Origin: Candidatus Methanoperedens sp.
Lineage (GTDB): Archaea > Halobacteriota > Methanosarcinia > Methanosarcinales > Methanoperedenaceae
Assembly (NCBI GenBank): GCA_028679855.1
Contig: JAJRAP010000270.1
Span: 1-5,212 of the forward strand
DNA: 5,212 bases
Reading direction: 5' to 3'
This document shows, one piece after another, positions 1 to 5,212 of the stretch (its first letter is position 1; the number at the start of each line of letters is the position of its first letter). The translations under genes and the position numbers were made by a program. Under the pieces are notes generated by a model, which made no database searches, was not told where the DNA came from, and worked only from the letters and a program-made list of their open reading frames with translations.

Positions 1-2
1 AT

Positions 3-506
3 TGTTTAGATGTTGATAGAACTTATGAAATCAGCAGATTGCGCCGCGAAAAAGCTCAAACCATGCATATCTTACAAAGGTGGGGATTTGATACATATTC
101 TATAAAATATCGCCGGGGTGGAGGTAAAAAGATAGAAGATGAGAAAGAAAAAAGAAATATGGAATTAAAAAACCAGGATATTGCACAGGTTTTGATGTTT
201 GATCGGAAAACAATTGGTTTATTTAGCATAGATGAGTGGAAGAAAAAGTATCAGCACACTCTCAATTGTGACTGCCAATTTTGCCATAATTTGAGTTTCG
301 AGGATTTCATTGATAAATATGGATATGATACTGCTTCTGGAAAGAGAAGCAAGCTAAAATTAAATTATGCCAGTAAACTCCATGAGTATTACTCAAGTTC
401 TTTGGAATTTGACGAATCAAGAACCGCAATAAAAGAGGATGATCTAAAGGGCTATTTCAATAAAAAATATTTTTTGAAACAATCATATGGTACCTTTTTT
501 CAGTAA
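3..506 (+). CDS. C-terminal part of an unrecognised protein with a possible CxCxxC...His zinc site (transglycosylase-like?), truncated at left edge
   Basis: The reading frame is open from the window edge to a TAA at 504-506, so this is the C-terminal 167 residues or so of a longer protein; the TTG at 39 is probably internal. Counting from that TTG, it shows a basic stretch (residues 23-40), then Cys77, Cys79 and Cys82 in a CxCxxC pattern, and His115 in a helix-like segment 33 residues later. Zinc-binding CxCxxC followed by a distant His is typical of the C-terminal end of tRNA-guanine transglycosylases and of their DNA-modifying relatives (DpdA), where the spacing is somewhat shorter. The catalytic barrel would lie outside the window, so this assignment is tentative. 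Base composition is near one-third GC by counting sample rows, clearly lower than the genes to its right, which suggests accessory or transferred DNA. It converges on pth2, 20 bases away. It could equally be another zinc-binding protein. Confidence 0.6.
   Translation, partial: CLDVDRTYEISRLRREKAQTMHILQRWGFDTYSIKYRRGGGKKIEDEKEKRNMELKNQDIAQVLMFDRKTIGLFSIDEWKKKYQHTLNCDCQFCHNLSFEDFIDKYGYDTASGKRSKLKLNYASKLHEYYSSSLEFDESRTAIKEDDLKGYFNKKYFLKQSYGTFFQ
463..477. terminator. A-run/T-run palindrome, possible terminator for the leftward pth2 unit
   Basis: A run of As, then TA, then six Ts forms a perfect 14-base palindrome (462-475) inside the last codons of the left-edge gene, about 50 bases beyond the pth2 stop. 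On the minus strand it presents six Ts, and oligo-T tracts are the usual archaeal termination signal. The same 15 bases occur at the other convergent junction (4946-4960). A separate six-T run at 495-500 could serve the rightward gene. The terminator role is inferred. Confidence 0.35.
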
Positions 507-526
507 CGAATAATAGGCATGCTAAG

Positions 527-874
527 TTAAAGCAGCTTCAAATGCCCCGTTATCCTGTTCAGTTCACCGACTTCTGCAGGTCCTATCCCCAGTACTGTAA
601 CCGTTCCGGGCGGCACTTCAGTCAGCCCTGCATCCTGGATAAGGGCTGTCGAAATGCCATGCTTTCTTGCCAATTCTTTCAGTTCGAACAGGTCTTGGAG
701 AGTTGGGACCCTGAGCACGACTTTCTTTTGCCCCCCTTCTTTCCATGCTTCATAGGCTTCCCTGTCGGCGAATTCAGATGCTGATACGGCGGCATGTGCC
801 ACCTGGACGGCAAGCTTGCCTTTTGAAAGTTTAAGGTCGTCACGCACGATGATGCACTGCTTGTATTCTGCCAT
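527..874 (-). CDS. pth2: Peptidyl-tRNA hydrolase, archaeal/eukaryotic type (Pth2)
   Basis: This is a cytosolic esterase that releases peptide from peptidyl-tRNA dropped by ribosomes, freeing the tRNA for reuse. The 115 residues match the usual length of archaeal Pth2. The N-terminal strand runs into the signature [12 protein letters not shown] (residues 19-30), with Lys20, Gln24 and His27 in the conserved positions. The C-terminal half has Asp81-Ala-Gly-Leu-Thr85, the PPGT turn (88-91), GIGP (96-99) and the closing GHLKLL (110-115), all typical of the family. Pth2 is not related to bacterial Pth. The ATG lies 11 bases after the stop of the upstream small gene, so the two are very likely co-transcribed from the promoter near 1264. 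No clear Shine-Dalgarno sequence precedes it. The gene converges on the left-edge ORF. Confidence 0.95.
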   Translation of the reverse strand: MAEYKQCIIVRDDLKLSKGKLAVQVAHAAVSASEFADREAYEAWKEGGQKKVVLRVPTLQDLFELKELARKHGISTALIQDAGLTEVPPGTVTVLGIGPAEVGELNRITGHLKLL

Positions 875-885
875 GGAAAAAAGTT

Positions 886-1236
886 CTAATCAGGTTTCTT
901 ATTATCAAGGATCATCATGCCATTCTGGTCGAATTTCAATGTGTCCTTTTTTTCAGACCATTCTTTTCCGAATTTGAGGGATTCGTCCCTGTCAAAGTCG
1001 CCCACAGCAATGACATCGGTGTTCGTCGTGATCTTATCAAGAGGGATGGACATGTAGTATTCTTTGCTTTTAACGACCACTCTTTTATTATCCAATGCAA
1101 CGCTCTCTCCGATATCTGCGCCGTTTTGCCTGACGAATTTTCCTATATATTCCCTGAAGTTGAGGTCATTCTCCTTCTTTTCACTATCCTGGTTTTTTTT
1201 CCTGAAAAAACCTGAGATCTTACTTATGAAAGACAT
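886..1236 (-). CDS. Conserved small archaeal protein, beta-barrel-like, function unknown (possibly DUF5749 family)
   Basis: This 116-residue protein has no recognised function. Residues 1-14 form a short amphipathic, basic segment with several phenylalanines, which could touch a membrane or RNA. A charged linker (15-26) follows. Residues 27-82 look like alternating beta strands: [10 protein letters not shown], then [19 protein letters not shown], then SIPLDKI and VIAVGDFD. This resembles PRC-barrel-like folds, and I associate the pattern with archaeal proteins annotated as DUF5749 beta-barrel, from memory and unchecked. After the GDFD motif comes a GKEW segment (90-93) and a charged tail. It is the first gene of a leftward pair with pth2, 11 bases apart, which suggests a link to translation but proves nothing. 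The ATG is chosen because a TATA-like box lies 27 bases upstream, fitting a leaderless message. Confidence 0.8.
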   Translation of the reverse strand: MSFISKISGFFRKKNQDSEKKENDLNFREYIGKFVRQNGADIGESVALDNKRVVVKSKEYYMSIPLDKITTNTDVIAVGDFDRDESLKFGKEWSEKKDTLKFDQNGMMILDNKKPD

Positions 1237-1259
1237 TCATGTTACTATTGTTTTTCCTG

Positions 1260-1268
1260 AAATAAATA
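1260..1268 (-). promoter_or_regulatory. TATA-like box for the leftward small-protein/pth2 unit
   Basis: On the minus strand this reads TATTTATTT. Its internal A (1263) is 27 bases before the A of the ATG at 1236, the spacing expected between an archaeal TATA box and a transcription start. The message would therefore begin at or next to the start codon. No Shine-Dalgarno sequence is present. The role is inferred from position and composition. Confidence 0.5.
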
Positions 1269-1293
1269 CTATCACCCTTCCAGCCTCACCTTA

Positions 1294-1303
1294 TGTTTTT
1301 ATG
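1294..1303 (+). promoter_or_regulatory. TATA-like box for the a,c-diamide synthase gene
   Basis: A T-rich element reading TTTTTATG lies in the 118-base divergent intergenic region. A start about 25-27 bases downstream would fall near 1325-1328, giving a 5' leader of roughly 27-30 bases that contains the Shine-Dalgarno-like sequence at 1340-1348. The element resembles the box in front of ridA. The role is inferred. Confidence 0.4.
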
Positions 1304-1339
1304 TTGTAATACATCATCAAAGAAATGGACTTACATATG

Positions 1340-1348
1340 AGGCGGTGA
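1340..1348 (+). promoter_or_regulatory. Shine-Dalgarno site that decides the ATT start
   Basis: AGGCGGTGA matches the ideal archaeal Shine-Dalgarno AGGAGGTGA in eight of nine bases. It ends six bases before ATT at 1355. Its last three bases are a TGA in the same frame as the downstream gene, so translation cannot come from further upstream without read-through. Confidence 0.6.
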
Positions 1349-1354
1349 CAACTC

Positions 1355-2689
1355 ATTACCAGTACCCCGGCAATTCTTATCGCAGGCACAGGCAGCGGCG
1401 TTGGAAAAACCACGGTAGCCCTGGGCCTTATGGCAGCTCTCTGTAAGAAATACAGAGTCCAGCCCTTCAAGGTGGGACCGGATTTCATCGACCCGGGTCA
1501 CCACACCCGGATTTGCGATAGGGCTTCCAGGAACCTGGACAGCTTTATCATGGGTGAAAAGGGCGTCATCGAGACCTTTAGGCGAGCATCAGCAGATGCG
1601 GATTTCTCTATAATAGAGGGTGTGATGGGTCTTTACGATGGTCTTGATTCAACAGAGATAGCAAGCACAGCCCATGTCGCGAAGATCCTGGACGTTCCCG
1701 TTCTGCTCGTTATCGATGCGCGCGGTGTATCGCGAAGTCTTGCGGCTGTAGTGAAGGGTTTCTCTGAGTTCGATAATGTCAATATCCAGGGCATTATCCT
1801 TAATAATGTGGGAAGTGAAAGGCATGTGAAGCTTGTAAGGGATTCACTTACCAGCGCCGGGATCAATATCCCGATCATTGGGGCACTGCCAAAAAATAAG
1901 GAACTATCAATCCCGTCGAGGCATCTTGGTCTTCATATGGCTTCTGAGAATACCCTTAACGTAAAACTACTTTCAGATTTCATTGAAAAACATATCGACA
2001 TGGAAGCGGTAATTAACATAGCAAATGCTTATACTCCCCCCTATGTTGAACTCAAGGAACCTGAGGAGACATTCAATGTCAGGGTAGGGATCGCGCAAGA
2101 CAGTGCATTCTGTTTTTATTATCAGGATTCGCTTGACGCTCTCAAAAGACAGGGAGCAGACATTGTTTTCTTCAGCCTTATGAGTGATGACCTGCCGCAG
2201 GTTGACGGTTTATATCTTGGCGGAGGGTATCCCGAACTCTATGCAAAAGAACTTGAATCCTCAGGAACGCGGGAGCAGATAAAAAAAGCAGCAGATGACG
2301 GCATGCCGATCTACGGGGAATGCGGAGCGCTCATGTACCTGAATGAAACGCTCACGACAGACAGGACGTACAGGATGGCTGGTATTCTTGGGGCAGGTTC
2401 AAGGATGACTGATAAGCTTCAGGGGCTGGGCTATACCGAAGCGCAGGTCGTATCTGATTCTCCGCTTACGAGAAAAGGAACAATGATCAGAGGGCATGAG
2501 TTCCATTATTCGGTTACAGAATGCGGCAGAGATGCCAGGTTCGCTTACCGGTTGAGGCGGGGAAAAGGCATTATCGATGGAAAAGACGGACTGATGGAGC
2601 ACAATACCCTCGCAAGTTATATGCATACGCATCCTGCGGCTGTTTCTTTTGCTGAGTTTTTAAAGCTCTGCAGCAGATATAAGACGTGA
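1355..2689 (+). CDS. cfbB: Cobyrinate / Ni-sirohydrochlorin a,c-diamide synthase (CbiA/CfbB family)
   Basis: This cytosolic enzyme uses ATP and glutamine to amidate the a and c acetate side chains of cobyrinate (corrinoid route) or Ni-sirohydrochlorin (coenzyme F430 route). From the ATT start it has 444 residues, normal for the family. The N-terminal synthetase domain begins with the P-loop GTGSGVGKTT (11-20), then KVGPDFIDPG and VMGLYDG. The C-terminal class I glutaminase-like domain has GGGYPE (289-294), the nucleophile Cys323 in GECGAL, and His424/His426 in YMHTH. The first ATG (1430) would remove the P-loop and is rejected. An in-frame TGA sits at 1346-1348, and only ATT at 1355 is well placed behind the Shine-Dalgarno sequence; it gives an N-terminus (M)TSTPAILIAG that fits homologues. 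No other cfb or cbi genes are visible, so cbiA versus cfbB is undecided and the enzyme may do both. Confidence 0.9.
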   Translation: MTSTPAILIAGTGSGVGKTTVALGLMAALCKKYRVQPFKVGPDFIDPGHHTRICDRASRNLDSFIMGEKGVIETFRRASADADFSIIEGVMGLYDGLDSTEIASTAHVAKILDVPVLLVIDARGVSRSLAAVVKGFSEFDNVNIQGIILNNVGSERHVKLVRDSLTSAGINIPIIGALPKNKELSIPSRHLGLHMASENTLNVKLLSDFIEKHIDMEAVINIANAYTPPYVELKEPEETFNVRVGIAQDSAFCFYYQDSLDALKRQGADIVFFSLMSDDLPQVDGLYLGGGYPELYAKELESSGTREQIKKAADDGMPIYGECGALMYLNETLTTDRTYRMAGILGAGSRMTDKLQGLGYTEAQVVSDSPLTRKGTMIRGHEFHYSVTECGRDARFAYRLRRGKGIIDGKDGLMEHNTLASYMHTHPAAVSFAEFLKLCSRYKT

Positions 2690-2759
2690 GGATATGGCAA
2701 AGGATTGTTTTTCAGTTATCCGACAGGTTTTTATTTTACAATATCAGTAATAGTATTTC
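2690..2759 (+). promoter_or_regulatory. ridA: Intergenic region: five-T run, then TATA-like box for ridA at 2728-2737
   Basis: Just after the synthase stop, a five-T run (2708-2712) could end its transcript. Then TTTTTATTTT (2728-2737) has its A at 2733, exactly 27 bases before the ridA ATG, the same spacing as in front of the small-protein gene. There is no Shine-Dalgarno sequence between the box and the ATG, consistent with a leaderless message that starts a new ridA-nadA-ubiA unit. Inferred from position and composition. Confidence 0.5.
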
Positions 2760-3173
2760 ATGAGTTCAAAGGAAATCGTGAAAACAAATAAAGCACCGGA
2801 TGCCATTGGTCCTTATTCGCAGGCAGTTAAGATTAACAAAATGGTCTTTCTATCGGGTCAGATCGCGATCGATCCGAATAACCAGCAGTTCATTGATGGT
2901 GATATAGAGACCCAGACAAAAAGGGTTCTTGATAACCTGAAAGCCGTTGTCGAAGCATCGGGGAGCAGCCTTGAAAGCGTGGTCAAGACAACTATCTACC
3001 TGACCAACATTGACGATTTTTCAAAAGTGAACGAGATATATGCGTCTTATTTTTCCTCAGGAAAGCCTGCACGTTCTACTGTGTGTGTTGCAGCCCTTCC
3101 AAAGAACGCGAAGATTGAGATCGATGCGATAGCAGAGATGAGAAAACAATTTAAGCAATCGAATGATGTTTAA
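2760..3173 (+). CDS. ridA: RidA family reactive imine/enamine deaminase
   Basis: RidA (YjgF/YER057c/UK114) proteins are small cytosolic trimers that hydrolyse reactive enamine and imine intermediates, such as 2-aminoacrylate, to keto acids and ammonia. The key residues of the catalytically active subgroup are all here: Tyr19 in AIGPYSQA, the SGQI motif (32-35), Arg105 in KPARSTV, and Glu120 in IEIDAIA. The numbering of Arg105 and Glu120 equals that of E. coli RidA. At 137 residues it is slightly longer than the usual 126-130, because of a polar tail after residue 127. It is the first gene of a rightward unit and stops nine bases before nadA. That placement suggests a role around iminoaspartate, the substrate of NadA, but this is inference and general housekeeping is just as possible. 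Confidence 0.95.
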   Translation: MSSKEIVKTNKAPDAIGPYSQAVKINKMVFLSGQIAIDPNNQQFIDGDIETQTKRVLDNLKAVVEASGSSLESVVKTTIYLTNIDDFSKVNEIYASYFSSGKPARSTVCVAALPKNAKIEIDAIAEMRKQFKQSNDV

Positions 3174-3182
3174 ACCAGAAAT

Positions 3183-4091
3183 ATGGACGAACTCGAAAAG
3201 ATAAAACAACTGAAAAAAAAGCGCAATGCTATAATCCTCGCTCACAACTACCAGCGCGCCGATGTGCAGGATGCCGCGGATTTCGTGGGCGATTCCTTTG
3301 GTCTATCCCAGAAAGCTGTATCAAGCGGAGCGGAGGGAATCGTTTTTTGCGGTGTGGATTTCATGGCAGAAAGCGCGGCTGTGCTAAACCCGGAAAAGAC
3401 CGTTCTCATGCCCGAACTTTCCGCGCAGTGTCCCATGGCAGCCATGATTACCCCGGAAGCACTGAAGCTTGAAAAAGAAAAGCATCCAGATGCTGCTGTG
3501 GTCTGCTATGTGAACACATCGGCAGCAGTGAAAGCAGAAAGCGATATCTGCTGCACCTCAGCGAACGCAGTCAAGGTTGTAAACTCACTTGTTGAAAATG
3601 AAATAATATTCGTTCCAGACAGGAACCTTGCCCTGTATGTGGCGGATCATACTGATAAGAAGATAATCCCCTGGAACGGCTACTGCCCCACCCATCACCT
3701 GATACTGCCGGGCGACATACTTCTTGAAATTGGGGAGCATCCAGATGCAGAAGTGCTTGTTCATCCTGAATGCAGACCTGATGTAGTGGCGCTTGCCGAT
3801 AAGGTTCTCAGCACTGCGGGCATGCTGAAATATGCTGCTCAGTCGGATGCCAGGGAGTTTATCATAGGTACAGAACTCGGACTTTTGCACAGGCTGAGGA
3901 AAGAAAACCCACAAAAGAAATTTTATCCTGCAACAGCATATGCAGTCTGCCCGAACATGAAGATGAATACACTGGGCAGTATCATTCGCGCACTTGAGAA
4001 AAATGAACATGTAATAAAAGTCCCGGAGAATATCAGGAGCAGGGCGAAACTGGCGCTTGACAGGATGCTGGAGGCTGGACGCGGAGATTGA
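3183..4091 (+). CDS. nadA: Quinolinate synthase (NadA)
   Basis: NadA condenses iminoaspartate with dihydroxyacetone phosphate to quinolinate, the precursor of the NAD pyridine ring, using a [4Fe-4S] cluster as Lewis acid. The 302 residues match the compact archaeal form. Three cluster cysteines are visible: Cys83 in SAQCPM, Cys168 in GYCPTHH and Cys256 in [10 protein letters not shown]. Other conserved features are AHNYQ (20-24), GDSFGLS (36-42), [11 protein letters not shown] (108-118), CCTSANA (123-129), PDRNLA (145-150), HPEC (194-197) and [10 protein letters not shown] (229-238). The extra cysteines 123 and 124 belong to the conserved substrate-site segment. The ATG is nine bases after ridA with no strong Shine-Dalgarno sequence. 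The stop overlaps the start of the next gene by four bases. Neither an aspartate dehydrogenase/oxidase nor nadC lies in the window. Confidence 0.97.
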   Translation: MDELEKIKQLKKKRNAIILAHNYQRADVQDAADFVGDSFGLSQKAVSSGAEGIVFCGVDFMAESAAVLNPEKTVLMPELSAQCPMAAMITPEALKLEKEKHPDAAVVCYVNTSAAVKAESDICCTSANAVKVVNSLVENEIIFVPDRNLALYVADHTDKKIIPWNGYCPTHHLILPGDILLEIGEHPDAEVLVHPECRPDVVALADKVLSTAGMLKYAAQSDAREFIIGTELGLLHRLRKENPQKKFYPATAYAVCPNMKMNTLGSIIRALEKNEHVIKVPENIRSRAKLALDRMLEAGRGD

Positions 4092-4939
4092 CGAACGTAT
4101 TCCTGGAACTGATACGATACCGCAACTGCGCCATGGCAGGGCTTGCTGCTGTTATCGGGGGAGGAATTGCGTACAGCGCATCGAGCGCCGCGCCAGGTGA
4201 AATAAATGATATAATATGTTTGTTCCCTGTTTTTATTACAGTTTTTCTTATCACGGGAGCGGGAAATGCCATCAATGACTATTTTGATGCAGGTATAGAT
4301 GCCGTGAACCGCCCTGACCGCCCCATACCTTCGGGAAGGTTAAGAAAAGGATATGTTTATACGTTTTCGATTTTGCTTTTTGCTGGCGGGATCCTTGCTT
4401 CATATTTTATTGGCGCAATCCCTTTTTTCATTGCTTTATTCAACTCATTCCTTCTTTACCTCTATGCCTTTTCCTTGAAAAGAAAAGTCTTTGTAGGAAA
4501 CCTCAGCGTGAGCTACCTCACTGGTTCAACATTTCTTTTCGGAGGCGCTGTTTACGGCTTAATAGGCATCGAAGCAATCTCAGTCCTGTTCTTCCTCTCC
4601 ATGCTTGCCACGTTTGCACGGGAGATAGTAAAAGCGATAGAGGATATGGAAGGGGACATGTTAGACGGCGCTGTCACTCTTCCTATCAGGATCGGGGAAA
4701 GACCTTCGGCATACATTGCCTCAGGAGTCGGCATACTTGCAGTACTGCTGAGCCCGGTACCATTCATTACGGGATCGTTCAATACCAGTTATCTTCTTGT
4801 TGTGGGTATTGCAGATATCATCTTTTTATATGCTGTGCTCTTGATACTGAAAAATAACCCCTCTGCATCCTCAAAATACTTTAAACTGGCAATGTTTATT
4901 GCACTGGTAGCGTTCATTACAGGAAGTTTCCTGAGGTAA
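4088..4939 (+). CDS. UbiA-family prenyltransferase, likely digeranylgeranylglyceryl phosphate synthase
   Basis: This integral membrane enzyme most likely transfers the second geranylgeranyl chain to geranylgeranylglyceryl phosphate, the second ether-bond step in archaeal lipid synthesis. Its 283 residues fit that group. The first Mg/diphosphate motif is [22 protein letters not shown] in outline: Asn63, Asp64, Asp67, Asp71, Asn74, Arg78. The second is Asp186-Met-Glu-Gly-Asp190 after REIVKA. Between them, many hydrophobic stretches account for the eight or nine helices usual in UbiA proteins. The TTG start is preferred to the ATG at 4133 because it keeps the conserved [13 protein letters not shown] opening. 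TTG overlaps the nadA stop as TTGA, suggesting translational coupling, with GGAGG at 4070-4074 upstream. Other UbiA activities (heme, quinone or chlorophyll side chains) are less likely given the archaeal context and length. Confidence 0.88.
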   Translation: MTNVFLELIRYRNCAMAGLAAVIGGGIAYSASSAAPGEINDIICLFPVFITVFLITGAGNAINDYFDAGIDAVNRPDRPIPSGRLRKGYVYTFSILLFAGGILASYFIGAIPFFIALFNSFLLYLYAFSLKRKVFVGNLSVSYLTGSTFLFGGAVYGLIGIEAISVLFFLSMLATFAREIVKAIEDMEGDMLDGAVTLPIRIGERPSAYIASGVGILAVLLSPVPFITGSFNTSYLLVVGIADIIFLYAVLLILKNNPSASSKYFKLAMFIALVAFITGSFLR

Positions 4940-4945
4940 TAGCTG

Positions 4946-4960
4946 AAAAATATTTTTTGA
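4946..4960. terminator. Bidirectional oligo-T terminator between ubiA-family gene and hisB
   Basis: The 27-base gap between these convergent genes holds AAAAATATTTTTTGA. The first twelve bases are a perfect palindrome, giving six Ts on the plus strand and five on the minus strand, so it could stop transcripts from both sides. The same 15 bases occur at 463-477 by the other convergent junction. The function is inferred from composition and place. Confidence 0.5.
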
Positions 4961-4966
4961 TAAATA

Positions 4967-5212
4967 TTACAGCACGCCTTTCGTGCTCGGAACGCCTGTT
5001 CCACTAACTTTAACAGCCCTTTTCAACGCCACAGCGAACGCTTTGAAGAGCGCTTCTATCTTGTGGTGGTCGTTCTCTCCGATAACAGCAAGGTGCGCGT
5101 TGATACCTGCATTGCTTACCAGGGATTCGAAGAAATGCCGTGTATTCTGGGGAGTGAAGCCTCCTATGTTCTGGTTCGCCAGTTTTGCATCAAAAGCAAG
5201 GTAGCTCCTGCC
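4967..5212 (-). CDS. hisB: Imidazoleglycerol-phosphate dehydratase (HisB), C-terminal part, truncated at right edge
   Basis: HisB dehydrates imidazole glycerol phosphate to imidazole acetol phosphate in histidine synthesis; it is a cytosolic, Mn-dependent oligomer. The window holds the last 81 residues and the TAA stop (minus strand, 4967-4969); the N-terminal half and start lie beyond the right edge. Visible signatures are GRSYLAFDA at the left of the fragment, [16 protein letters not shown], the metal-binding [16 protein letters not shown], and the terminal [11 protein letters not shown]. These are near-consensus, so the assignment is firm. It looks monofunctional, without a fused phosphatase, as far as can be seen. 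It faces the ubiA-family gene tail to tail, 27 bases apart, and belongs to a separate transcript coming from the right. Confidence 0.95.
   Translation of the reverse strand, partial: GRSYLAFDAKLANQNIGGFTPQNTRHFFESLVSNAGINAHLAVIGENDHHKIEALFKAFAVALKRAVKVSGTGVPSTKGVL

Noticed and set aside
542..784. Plus-strand ORF opposite pth2
   Set aside because: It is the antisense shadow of a clear Pth2 gene and its translation has no recognisable features.
1305..1313. Short inverted repeat TGTAATACA in the divergent promoter region, possible operator
   Set aside because: The arms are only four bases long in AT-rich DNA, with no second copy, so it is within chance.
1345..1347. GTG as start of the a,c-diamide synthase
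   Set aside because: It is out of frame with the P-loop reading and would require a frameshift within the first codons.
1237..1354. Cobalamin riboswitch upstream of the a,c-diamide synthase
   Set aside because: The region is only 118 bases, shared with a divergent promoter, and shows no B12-box-like sequence or stable paired arms.
1430..1432. ATG as the start of the a,c-diamide synthase
   Set aside because: It lies after the P-loop GTGSGVGKTT, which would be lost, and it has no Shine-Dalgarno sequence in front.
3585..4010. Long minus-strand ORF of 141 codons inside nadA
   Set aside because: It is antisense to the conserved NadA sequence, with no promoter or recognisable domain.
4983..5204. 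Plus-strand ORF at the right edge
   Set aside because: It is antisense to hisB; the minus-strand frame gives the HisB metal-binding and C-terminal motifs.

Overview
The window reads as a chromosomal segment from a euryarchaeon, most likely a Methanosarcinales/ANME-2-type organism; the exact taxon is inference. The archaeal signs are a Pth2-type peptidyl-tRNA hydrolase, a UbiA-family enzyme of the archaeal ether-lipid synthase type, a CbiA/CfbB amidotransferase of the kind used for corrinoids or coenzyme F430, and TATA-like boxes placed for short-leader or leaderless transcripts.

Layout. (1) 3-506 (+): the C-terminal end of an AT-rich gene cut by the left edge, with a CxCxxC...His pattern that may be a zinc site like those of tRNA-guanine/DNA transglycosylases. 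(2) 527-1236 (-): a two-gene unit, a small unknown beta-barrel-like protein followed by pth2. (3) 1237-1354: a divergent promoter region. (4) 1355-2689 (+): cobyrinate/Ni-sirohydrochlorin a,c-diamide synthase, whose start is abnormal: no ATG, GTG or TTG lies between an in-frame TGA and the P-loop, and the best start is an ATT behind a near-perfect Shine-Dalgarno sequence. (5) 2760-4939 (+): a tight unit ridA-nadA-ubiA. (6) 4967-5212 (-): the C-terminal part of hisB, cut by the right edge.

How the genes fit together. Most are housekeeping: rescue of stalled peptidyl-tRNA, tetrapyrrole side-chain amidation, NAD synthesis, membrane lipid assembly and histidine synthesis. The one suggestive pairing is RidA beside quinolinate synthase, because NadA consumes iminoaspartate, an unstable imine of the chemical class that RidA hydrolyses. 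Convergent junctions at both ends of the window carry the same 15-base A-run/T-run element, a possible two-way terminator. I found no CRISPR array, insertion sequence, RNA gene or clearly new multi-gene system. The best leads are the non-canonical start of the amidotransferase and the transglycosylase-like fragment at the left edge.
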